From the NCBI RefSeq assembly GCF_001373415.1, contig NZ_CDSE01000091.1:1-58473 (forward strand): DNA of 58,473 nt, in the 5' to 3' direction. This DNA is from Paenibacillus dakarensis (GTDB lineage Bacteria > Bacillota > Bacilli > Paenibacillales > Paenibacillaceae). This document shows positions 51,404-58,473 of this stretch, piece after piece. How positions within the stretch are numbered: the stretch's first letter is position 1; every line of letters starts with the position of its first letter. The position numbers were made by a program, and so were the translations under genes. Below the pieces are notes generated by a model. It saw only the letters and a list, made by a program, of their open reading frames with translations. It was not told the origin of the DNA and did no database searches.

Positions 51404-51604
51404 ATGCTATATCCATCCATTGATGAAATGATGAACAAAGTAGACAGTAAATATTCGCTCGTTGTTGCAGCTTCCCGCCGCGCGCGTCAGCTTCGTGAAG
51501 GAGAAGTCTCCGAGCTTAAAAACCCTAAGTCCCACAAGCCAGTGGGCGTTGCTCTTGAGGAAATTTACGGCGATTATCTTCGCGTTGAAAAAGGCGAGGA
51601 GTAG
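51404..51604 (+). CDS. rpoZ: RNA polymerase omega subunit
   Basis: 66 residues, short as usual in Bacillota. LYPSIDEMMNKVDSKYSLVVAASRRARQLR is the RpoZ signature, then KSHKPVGVALEEIYGDYL. Assists assembly and stability of RNA polymerase beta'. ATG 51404 has GAGGTG 9 bases upstream; GTG 51392 lies inside that box. Follows gmk, as in B. subtilis. A terminator lies after it. Confidence 0.94.
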   Translation: MLYPSIDEMMNKVDSKYSLVVAASRRARQLREGEVSELKNPKSHKPVGVALEEIYGDYLRVEKGEE

Positions 51605-51645
51605 TTTCCTCGATAACAGCTTCATAACGCAATGCCCAAAAATGT

Positions 51646-51671
51646 GACAACCGCAAGGTTGTTATTTTTTT
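51646..51671 (+). terminator. Terminator between rpoZ and coaBC
   Basis: ACAACC pairs with GGTTGT around GCAA and is followed by a T-run. Hairpin is short (6 bp). Confidence 0.65.
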
Positions 51672-51783
51672 GGGAACTGCAGGAGAGTAAAGTTGGATTA
51701 TAGTAGGAATACGGAAGAAGCGGCTTTGTTAATAAAGCTTTGCTTCTTTGTTGTTTTCATATAGAAAGCGGGGGGGAGCAGTC

Positions 51784-53031
51784 ATGTTAAACGGTAAAGT
51801 TATTGTCCTTGGCGTCACGGGCGGTATTGCGGCATACAAAGCGGCTATGCTGTGCAGCAGACTTGTCCAGAAGGGGGCCGATGTTCATGTGATTATGACA
51901 GAATCGGCTAAACAGTTCATTACTGAGCTGACACTGCAGTCGTTGACTAAAAACCCGGTTTATAGCGATACTTTCGATGAACGTGATCCGTCAGTGGTAT
52001 CCCATATACATCTTGCAGATATGGCAGACTTGGTATTGGTGGCCCCGGCAACTGCCAATGTAATCGGTAAAATGGCTCACGGCCTTGCCGATGATATGCT
52101 AACAACGACACTGCTTGCAACGACAGCGCCCGTTATGATTTCTCCAGCGATGAATGTTCACATGTATACCCATCCTGCCGTGGTTGCGAATATGGAGACC
52201 CTGGTATCACGCGGCGTATCGATGATCGAGCCGGGGGAAGGGCTTCTCGCGTGCGGATATGTGGGTAAGGGACGTATGGAGGAGCCGGAGACGATTGTGG
52301 AAGTCGTTGAGCGGTTCTTCGAACAGCAGGAGACAACAGAGTGGTCGATGGCTAACGAAGCAAAGGCACCTGGACTTCTGGAAGGAAAAAAAGTAATTGT
52401 AACGGCAGGAGGGACGATTGAACGGATTGATCCTGTTCGTTACATTACGAATGATTCCTCAGGTAAAATGGGCTTTGCCATTGCTAAGGCGGCTAAAGAC
52501 ATGGGAGCGGATGTCCATTTGATTGCGGCACATACCGATGTTTCACCCCCAGAGGGTGTAAAGACAGAACGGGTAGAGTCAGCGCAGGATATGTACGATG
52601 CGGTGATGCGGGAGTTCGATGACAGTGATCTTATCATTAAAGCTGCAGCAGTTGCTGATTACCGGCCTTTGAAGACAGCTTCCTCCAAGCTGAAGAAGCA
52701 GGGAGAGAAGATGACACTGGAACTGGTTAAAACGACAGATATTCTAGAGACGCTGGGCAAGTATAAACAGAAACAGTTCCTTATCGGTTTTGCTGCAGAG
52801 ACCGACTCTGTAGAGCAGTATGCCATGGATAAGCTTCGCCGTAAAAACTGTGACCTTGTTGTAGCGAACGATGTAACGAAATCCGGTGTCGGATTTGGGA
52901 CGGATACGAACAGCGTTCATATTTACGATGCGGAAGGGCTCGCTTTACATCTTCCGTTAATGTCCAAGGAGGATGTGGCGCGGCGCCTGCTTGCCTTGGC
53001 AGCTGAACGGATGACAAAGGGGGAATCCTGA
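51784..53031 (+). CDS. coaBC: Bifunctional phosphopantothenoylcysteine decarboxylase / phosphopantothenate-cysteine ligase
   Basis: 415 residues, two domains. CoaC flavodomain at ~1-180: VLGVTGGIAAYKAAMLCS, then LVLVAPATANVIGKMAHGLADDMLTT, and the PAMNVHMYTHP active-site loop. CoaB at ~195-410: VTAGGTIERIDPVRYITNDSSGKMGFAIA, IKAAAVADYRP, IGFAAETD and NDVTKSGVGFGTDTN. Makes 4'-phosphopantetheine on the CoA pathway. ATG 51784 has GGGGGGAG upstream. Its TGA stop overlaps the priA ATG by one base. Confidence 0.96.
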   Translation: MLNGKVIVLGVTGGIAAYKAAMLCSRLVQKGADVHVIMTESAKQFITELTLQSLTKNPVYSDTFDERDPSVVSHIHLADMADLVLVAPATANVIGKMAHGLADDMLTTTLLATTAPVMISPAMNVHMYTHPAVVANMETLVSRGVSMIEPGEGLLACGYVGKGRMEEPETIVEVVERFFEQQETTEWSMANEAKAPGLLEGKKVIVTAGGTIERIDPVRYITNDSSGKMGFAIAKAAKDMGADVHLIAAHTDVSPPEGVKTERVESAQDMYDAVMREFDDSDLIIKAAAVADYRPLKTASSKLKKQGEKMTLELVKTTDILETLGKYKQKQFLIGFAAETDSVEQYAMDKLRRKNCDLVVANDVTKSGVGFGTDTNSVHIYDAEGLALHLPLMSKEDVARRLLALAAERMTKGES

Positions 53032-55562
53032 TGCACATGGAAATGGCCAGAGTCATTGTTGATGTACCTTCCAAGGACACCGACCGGCCGTTTGATTACC
53101 TGATTCCCGAACGGTTACGGCCATGGGTTGAAGTCGGCAGCAGGGTGGGTGTTCCGTTCGGACACCGGACACTGCAGGGGTTCGTGGTATCTCTTCATCC
53201 CCGATCTGAGATAAGTTATGCCAAAATGAAGCCGATTCAGGAGGTTCTGGATTTCGCTCCTCCTCTTTCACCCGAGCTGATCAAGCTTAGTGAATGGATG
53301 AAGGATCGTTATGCATGCCGGCAAATTACAGTATTACAATCGATGCTTCCAACTGCACTGAAAGGTAAAGCAGAGCGTTACATCTCGCTTGGAAACCCGG
53401 AGGAGGATAACGATCCGGAGGGCGGGCTGTTTGCGTTGTATCCTGAGAATGATACCGAGCAGGCAATTATTGCATTTGTTAAGCAGCACGGAGAAGTTTC
53501 GCTTCAGCAGATGAACCGGGCTTTTCCTGATCATGCGGAACGTATAAAAGCACTCTTGTCACGGGGACTGCTGAGAGAGCACCAGCAAATTAAGGACAAG
53601 CTTCAGAAAAAGACGATGAAGGCCGTGGAACTGGCGGTAGACGTCACTGAAGCCCGAGAAGCCCTGCAATCATTTCCCGCCAAAGCTCAGCGCCAGAGAG
53701 AGGTCCTTGAATTTATCGTTGAGATGGAAGCCTTGCTTCCCGTCTCTATGAAGGAAGTGCTGGCTACGCTCGGTGTGACAGCCGGAACCGTCAAGGGGTT
53801 AGCCGACAAAGGATTGATTCGCATCCTGGACATGGAGGTATTCCGCGATCCATATAAGGGCAGGGATTTCGAACCGACGAAGCCGCTTGTGCTTACTCAG
53901 GAACAGCAGCGTGTGTATGACACGATTGTTCATAAGCTGGATGATTTGACTCACGACGTGTTCTTATTGCATGGGGTTACCGGAAGCGGGAAGACGGAAA
54001 TTTATCTTCAGACCATTCAGCGTTGTTTGGAGCAGGAAAGGCAAGCGATCGTACTCGTGCCGGAAATATCTCTTACACCTCAAATGGTGGAACGTTTTAA
54101 AGGACGCTTCGGTGATCTGGTTGCTGTTATGCACAGCCGGCTTTCGGTTGGTGAGCGTTATGACGAATGGAGAAAGATTCATGAAGGCCGGGCTTCGGTC
54201 GTTGTCGGAGCGCGATCGGCGGTGTTCGCTCCTTTTGAACGTCTTGGTCTGATTATTATGGATGAAGAGCACGAAACATCCTATAAGCAAGAGGAGACAC
54301 CGAAGTATCATGCCAGAGATGTGGCGGTCCGCCGGGCTTCTGAGACAGGAGCGGTTGTTATCCTGGGCTCGGCTACACCGTCACTTGAGAGCTATCATGC
54401 TGCGAGGTCACAGGCCCAGGAAGGATTTGCACCGCAGCTGCTGGAGATGCCAAGCCGTGCGCTTGGGAATCGTCTGCCAAAGGTAGAGGTTGTGGATATG
54501 CGTGAGGAGCTGAAAGACGGCAACCGCTCGATGTTCAGCCGTCCGCTTCACGCGGCAATTTCAAAGCGCCTGGAAAAGGGGGAACAGACGGTACTGCTCT
54601 TGAACCGGCGCGGCCACTCTACATTTGTGATGTGCCGCAGCTGCGGGTATGTAGCTGGCTGCCCGGAATGCGATATTTCGCTGACCTACCACCAAAAATC
54701 CAATAATCTTCGCTGTCACTACTGCGGCCATGCCGAGCAGGCGCCGGAAACATGCCCGGAATGCGGAAGCGAGCATATTCGCTTCTTCGGAACAGGTACA
54801 CAGCGCGTCGAGGAAGAGCTGGCCAAGCTGTTCCCCGGAATACGCGTCATTCGAATGGATGTGGATACGACGACAGAGAAGGGGTCACACGAGAAGCTGC
54901 TGAAGCAATTTAGAGACAAGAAGGCAGATGTTCTGCTCGGAACACAGATGGTAGCCAAAGGCCTGGACTTTCCGGATGTAACCCTTGTCGGTGTAATTAC
55001 TGCAGACTCGGCATTGAACCTGCCTGATTTCAGGGCAGCAGAGAAGACATTTCAGCTGCTTACTCAGGTTGCAGGTCGTGCCGGCCGTCACCAGTTGCCG
55101 GGAGAGGTTGTCATTCAATCCTATACACCGGAGCACTATTCGATTATTCATGCGAGCGGGCATGACTACTTAGCTTTCGTGAAGGATGAGCTTAAGCACC
55201 GAAAAGCGCTGCATTATCCGCCATACTGCAGACTTATACTGGTAACGTTGTCCCATGAGCAGCTTCCGCTGCTTGTTCGGGTGGCAGAAAATTATGCAGC
55301 GGAGCTGAAGAGCAGGGCAGATCAGAGAGGCTGGTTCGGAAGTCTGGACCGGTTTGCCGCAGATGCACTGGATATTCTCGGGCCTGTCGCCTCGCCTATT
55401 CCGCGGTTAAAAAATAGATACAGATTCCAATGTATGATAAAATGGCGGGGAACGATGGATGCTGTCTCGCTTGTCCGGCAAGTTGCTGAGGAGCTGCAGG
55501 ATTCAGCAGGGGACGCGAGCTTGCAGATCAGTATCGACGTGGACCCGCAAATGTTAATGTAA
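53031..55562 (+). CDS. priA: Primosomal protein N' (replication restart helicase PriA)
   Basis: 843 residues. N-terminal 3'-end-binding domain (VIVDVPSKDTDRPFDYLIPERLRPWVEVGSRVGVPFG). Winged-helix region in the middle. SF2 helicase: HGVTGSGKTEIY (Walker A), DEEHETSYKQ, ATPSLESY. The zinc-binding insert has eight Cys in CRSCGYVAGCPECD and LRCHYCGHAEQAPETCPECGS. Motifs V/VI are LGTQMVAKGLDFPDVT and QVAGRAGRHQLPGEVVIQ. It reloads replisomes on stalled forks. ATG 53031 overlaps the coaBC stop, so translation is coupled. Confidence 0.96.
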   Translation: MHMEMARVIVDVPSKDTDRPFDYLIPERLRPWVEVGSRVGVPFGHRTLQGFVVSLHPRSEISYAKMKPIQEVLDFAPPLSPELIKLSEWMKDRYACRQITVLQSMLPTALKGKAERYISLGNPEEDNDPEGGLFALYPENDTEQAIIAFVKQHGEVSLQQMNRAFPDHAERIKALLSRGLLREHQQIKDKLQKKTMKAVELAVDVTEAREALQSFPAKAQRQREVLEFIVEMEALLPVSMKEVLATLGVTAGTVKGLADKGLIRILDMEVFRDPYKGRDFEPTKPLVLTQEQQRVYDTIVHKLDDLTHDVFLLHGVTGSGKTEIYLQTIQRCLEQERQAIVLVPEISLTPQMVERFKGRFGDLVAVMHSRLSVGERYDEWRKIHEGRASVVVGARSAVFAPFERLGLIIMDEEHETSYKQEETPKYHARDVAVRRASETGAVVILGSATPSLESYHAARSQAQEGFAPQLLEMPSRALGNRLPKVEVVDMREELKDGNRSMFSRPLHAAISKRLEKGEQTVLLLNRRGHSTFVMCRSCGYVAGCPECDISLTYHQKSNNLRCHYCGHAEQAPETCPECGSEHIRFFGTGTQRVEEELAKLFPGIRVIRMDVDTTTEKGSHEKLLKQFRDKKADVLLGTQMVAKGLDFPDVTLVGVITADSALNLPDFRAAEKTFQLLTQVAGRAGRHQLPGEVVIQSYTPEHYSIIHASGHDYLAFVKDELKHRKALHYPPYCRLILVTLSHEQLPLLVRVAENYAAELKSRADQRGWFGSLDRFAADALDILGPVASPIPRLKNRYRFQCMIKWRGTMDAVSLVRQVAEELQDSAGDASLQISIDVDPQMLM

Positions 55563-55603
55563 TACTGCATATATTGAATGAAAAGCGTGAGGAAGGTGTC
55601 ATA

Positions 55604-56101
55604 ATGGCAATACGTATTATTGTTAAGGAACCAGATGAAGTACTGCATAAGAAAGCTAAGGAAGTTACAAAAATCACCCCCAATGTTCAGAAGCTGCTCG
55701 ATGATATGGCAGATACAATGTACGATGCGGATGGTGTCGGCCTTGCCGCACCTCAAGTGGGGATTCTAAAACGTCTTATCGTCGTAGATGCTGGTGATGA
55801 GCATGGACTAATCAAGATGATTAACCCGGAAATTCTGGAGAGCGAAGGGGAGCAGTTCGGCCCAGAAGGCTGCCTTAGTATTCCGGGCTGGAACGGTGAT
55901 GTGCGCCGTGCTGAGCAGGTGAAAGTCAAGGGTCTCGATCGCGAAGGAAACGAGTTGATTGTAATAGCGACAGGACTTCTATCCCGTGCATTTCAGCATG
56001 AGATCGATCATCTGAATGGAGTGCTGTTTACCGACGTCGCTGAACGGGTGTATGAATTTGACCCGAATCGTCCTCCACGGAGGGAGCTGGAGAATCGATG
56101 A
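55604..56101 (+). CDS. def: Peptide deformylase
   Basis: 165 residues. Removes the formyl group from new N-termini. The three PDF motifs are GVGLAAPQVG (~45-54), EGCLSIPGW with the metal Cys, and FQHEIDHLNGVLF with the HExxH zinc/iron site. ATG 55604 has GAGGAAGGTG 6 bases upstream. The frame is open to 55574, but those residues add nothing. fmt starts inside its last codon (ATGA overlap). Confidence 0.96.
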   Translation: MAIRIIVKEPDEVLHKKAKEVTKITPNVQKLLDDMADTMYDADGVGLAAPQVGILKRLIVVDAGDEHGLIKMINPEILESEGEQFGPEGCLSIPGWNGDVRRAEQVKVKGLDREGNELIVIATGLLSRAFQHEIDHLNGVLFTDVAERVYEFDPNRPPRRELENR

Positions 56102-57039
56102 ATATCGTATTCATGGGCACACCGGCGTTCGCAGTGCCATGCCTCGATATGCTGGTAGCTGAAGGCTATAACATCTCGGCTGTTGTAACGCAGCCCGACC
56201 GTCCACAGGGACGTAAAAAGGTGCTTACACCTACACCTGTAAAAGAAGCTGCTCTTCGCCACGGTATCCCTGTGCTGCAGCCGCAGCGTCTGCGCAGCCC
56301 TGAAGCTGTTGAAGAGCTGTCTAAATATCAGCCGGACATGATTGTGACTGCGGCATATGGGCAGATTTTGCCGAAATCGGTACTGGATATGCCGCCGCTT
56401 GGCTGTCTTAATGTGCACGGCTCGCTCCTCCCTAAGTACCGGGGAGGTGCTCCAATCCAGCGCTCTATTATTAACGGCGAGAAGGTTACCGGCATTACGT
56501 TGATGTATATGGCTGAGGGGCTGGATACAGGTGATATGATTGCCCGTGTCCAGGTTCCGATTGAGGATGACGATACTGCAGGAACGATGTTCAACAAGCT
56601 TAGCATTGCAGGCGCTGCTCTGTTAAAGGAACAGCTCCCCCGTTTAACCGGCGGCAAGGTGCAGGCTGAACCTCAGAATGACGCAGAATCAACATATGCC
56701 CCGAATCTGACGCGTGAGGACGAGAAGATTGATTGGAGCCGAACATCCCGGGAAATCTACAACCAGATCCGCGGACTCGTACCTTTTTCTGGCGGCTTTA
56801 CACTTTGGAACGGCGAGGTGTTCAAGGTATGGTCGTCGGCGCTTCCGGAAGGTTCCAGTGCATCTTCTAGCCAGGCGGCTCCGGGAACCGTGCTTGAACT
56901 GAAAGAGACAGGAATCGTAGTGAAGACCGGTGACGGAACACTAACGTTATTGATGGTTCAACCAAGCGGTAAAAAAGCGATGGAAGCTTCGCAATTTGTC
57001 CGCGGGACAAGCATGACCACCGGGACGGTGCTGACGTGA
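56098..57039 (+). CDS. fmt: Methionyl-tRNA formyltransferase
   Basis: 313 residues. Formylates initiator Met-tRNA. IVFMGTPAFAVPCLDMLV at the start, then VVTQPDRPQGRKK, LNVHGSLLPKYRGGAPIQRSIINGEKVTGITLMYMAEGLDTGDM (catalytic Asn-His and Asp). The C-terminal OB-like domain begins near 205. Start overlaps the def stop by 4 bases and its stop overlaps rsmB by 4 bases, so def-fmt-rsmB are translationally coupled. Confidence 0.96.
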   Translation: MNIVFMGTPAFAVPCLDMLVAEGYNISAVVTQPDRPQGRKKVLTPTPVKEAALRHGIPVLQPQRLRSPEAVEELSKYQPDMIVTAAYGQILPKSVLDMPPLGCLNVHGSLLPKYRGGAPIQRSIINGEKVTGITLMYMAEGLDTGDMIARVQVPIEDDDTAGTMFNKLSIAGAALLKEQLPRLTGGKVQAEPQNDAESTYAPNLTREDEKIDWSRTSREIYNQIRGLVPFSGGFTLWNGEVFKVWSSALPEGSSASSSQAAPGTVLELKETGIVVKTGDGTLTLLMVQPSGKKAMEASQFVRGTSMTTGTVLT

Positions 57040-58421
57040 GCGGACGAGGAAACGATGCTCCCAAAAGACGTGCAGTGTCCGCAAGGGAACTCGCCCTGAA
57101 TGTGCTGACTCAGGTAGAGCAAGAAGGAGCTTACAGCAATCTGCTCTTAAACAAGGAGCTCCAGAAAGCCGCACTTGAAAAAGGGGATGCAGGCCTTGCA
57201 ACGGAGCTTGTATATGGAACCATATCCCGTTTGAACACGCTGGATTATTTCCTGGACCGCTTTGTTAAAAAAGGCACAACTAAGCTGCAGCCCTGGGTTC
57301 GGGCGCTCCTTCGCTTGAGCTTGTATCAGATTATGTACCTCGACCGGATTCCGGATCACGCCGTGGTTAGCGAAGCTGTGAAATTGGCTAAAAAACGCGG
57401 TCACCAAGGAATATCGGGGATGGTTAACGGCGTCCTGCGGAATATACTCCGGCAAAAGGAAGAGCTCGTTATCCCTGAGAATCTGCCTCCGGCGGAGGCG
57501 ATTTCTCTTCGTCACTCTCATCCGAAGTGGCTTGTGGAGCGCTGGATTGAACAGTATGGGGTGGAAGCGGCGGAGGCCATTTGTAAAGCTAACAATGAAC
57601 CGCCTGCTGTCAGCATTCGGGTTAACACAACGATGATCAGCCGTGAAGCCATGCTCGAAGAGATGAATAATGGCGGGTTTGACGCGGTACCCTCGAAGCT
57701 TAGCCCATACGGAATTATTGTGAAGAGCGGCGGGAATATGGCTCATACGGATTGGTACCGCGACGGGATGATCTCCATTCAAGACGAGAGCTCGATGCTT
57801 GTTGCAGAGGTTGTCGATCCCGCACCGGGTATGCGCGTTCTGGACTGCTGTGCCGCACCTGGCGGAAAGACGGCCCACATGGGTGAAATCATGAAGGATG
57901 ATGGCTCCATCATCGCTAATGATCTGCACTCCCATAAACAGAAGCTGATTGCAGAGCAGGCTGAACGGCTTGGTCTGGACAGTATCAAGACGGTCACGGG
58001 CAATGCACTGGATCTCGCTAAGGCGTTTGAGCCTGCTACATTTGACCGGGTATTGCTTGACGCACCTTGCTCGGGGCTTGGTGTGATTCGACGCAAGCCT
58101 GATCTGAAATGGGCGAAGACACCGGATGATATTGGGGAGATTGCGTCGCTTCAGCGTGAATTGCTGCAATCCGTGTCTACGCTCGTACGTCCCGGAGGCG
58201 TACTTGTGTACAGTACATGTACCATTGAAACCAGGGAGAACGAGGGGGCGGTTAAGGCCTTTTTGGCTGAGAACCCGAACTTTGAGGTTGCTTCTGATGA
58301 AACAGATGGCATAAACCGGACAGTGAAGCATGCACTCCCAAGGGGCGGGGGCGTACAGATCCTTCCCCAGCATTTTCACAGTGACGGATTTTATATTGTA
58401 AGACTTCGCAGACTCTCATAA
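57036..58421 (+). CDS. rsmB: 16S rRNA (cytosine-967-C5)-methyltransferase
   Basis: 461 residues. NusB-like RNA-binding N-domain at ~10-140. The SAM-binding methyltransferase domain is at ~245-460, with LDCCAAPGGKTAHMGEIM as motif I, LLDAPCSGLGVIRRKPDLKW with one catalytic Cys and VYSTCTIETRENEGAV with the other. Start GTG 57036 overlaps fmt. A terminator-like hairpin at 58453 follows, 32 bp after the stop, at the window end. Confidence 0.95.
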   Translation: MSGRGNDAPKRRAVSARELALNVLTQVEQEGAYSNLLLNKELQKAALEKGDAGLATELVYGTISRLNTLDYFLDRFVKKGTTKLQPWVRALLRLSLYQIMYLDRIPDHAVVSEAVKLAKKRGHQGISGMVNGVLRNILRQKEELVIPENLPPAEAISLRHSHPKWLVERWIEQYGVEAAEAICKANNEPPAVSIRVNTTMISREAMLEEMNNGGFDAVPSKLSPYGIIVKSGGNMAHTDWYRDGMISIQDESSMLVAEVVDPAPGMRVLDCCAAPGGKTAHMGEIMKDDGSIIANDLHSHKQKLIAEQAERLGLDSIKTVTGNALDLAKAFEPATFDRVLLDAPCSGLGVIRRKPDLKWAKTPDDIGEIASLQRELLQSVSTLVRPGGVLVYSTCTIETRENEGAVKAFLAENPNFEVASDETDGINRTVKHALPRGGGVQILPQHFHSDGFYIVRLRRLS

Positions 58422-58452
58422 GAAATTTCTGTCTGTGAAACAATAGGAAGGG

Positions 58453-58473
58453 CCCGCCGTGCCGGCGGGTTTT
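58453..58473 (+). terminator. Terminator after rsmB (at window end)
   Basis: CCCGCCG pairs with CGGCGGG around TGC and is followed by TTTT, which reaches the end of the window. Confidence 0.7.

Noticed and set aside
57147..58379. 410-codon open frame on the minus strand inside rsmB
   Set aside because: It is antisense to a gene with all family motifs, has no RBS and looks like a codon-bias shadow.

Overview
The window looks like a chromosomal segment of a Paenibacillus or close relative (Bacillota, Paenibacillaceae). The reasons are gene order shared with two Bacillus subtilis neighbourhoods, strong GGAGG-type ribosome binding sites with many GTG/TTG starts, Firmicutes-only families (RemA, YlbF/YlbG, YlaN, YtxJ, AcuA, CcpA, RqcH) and a small exported protein with a copper-amine-oxidase-like N-domain, a type common in paenibacilli. 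I found no tRNA, rRNA, CRISPR array, prophage or insertion sequence. This is core genome with a few lineage-specific genes and short regulatory elements.

Layout. 1-5.3 kb: cut-off metallo-beta-lactamase-fold hydrolase (-), exported protein, His-rich DUF1292 protein, arginine/lysine/ornithine decarboxylase (-), MFS transporter, DUF1054 protein (-). 5.6-11.1 kb: unknown protein, gnd, small unknown gene (-), aroK, rhodanese (-), aroA, CoA-binding protein. 11.2-14.8 kb: ptsG-ptsI (glucose-type IICBA plus Enzyme I, no ptsH between them). 15-27 kb: a block syntenic with the B. subtilis ytxJ/ccpA/acuA-acsA/rpsD/ytrP region: zinc-ribbon-like protein, ytxJ, ccpA, mtnN, acuA (-) divergent from acsA, class A PBP (-), rpsD (-), GAF-GGDEF diguanylate cyclase. 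27-35.3 kb: lipoprotein, M29 aminopeptidase, HPr-like protein without the phosphorylatable His, ylaN, cax (-), Asp23, YugN-like/ftsW (-), NUDIX, M20 amidohydrolase. 35.4-41.7 kb: XPB-type helicase with its Helicase_C_3 partner, ylbF-ylbG, unknown gene, PHP phosphoesterase. 41.8-58.4 kb: rqcH (-), yloB-type Ca2+ ATPase, dapF, yitJ-type gene, yicC, remA, gmk, rpoZ, coaBC, priA, def, fmt, rsmB. This is the B. subtilis yloA-yloM order with dapF and the yitJ-type gene inserted between yloB and yloC.

How the genes work together. Carbon catabolite control recurs: PTS uptake (ptsG-ptsI), the master regulator CcpA, a cre-like operator over the start region of acsA, and a second cre-like operator inside the promoter of the HPr-like gene. 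Acetate activation is paired with its own acetyltransferase regulator (acsA/acuA). Aromatic amino-acid synthesis (aroK, aroA), pentose phosphate (gnd), lysine/cell wall (dapF, PBP1, ftsW), methionine/one-carbon (yitJ-type, mtnN, def, fmt), CoA (coaBC), translation quality control (rqcH) and genome maintenance (priA, XPB) are also present.

The points most worth a second look are the HPr-like protein that lacks strand 1 and His15 but keeps the Ser46 region and has a cre in its promoter, a long perfect hairpin covering the dapF ribosome binding site, the split bacterial XPB pair, and a 10-bp inverted repeat flanking a candidate -10 box upstream of the His-rich DUF1292 gene. No wholly new multi-gene system was evident.
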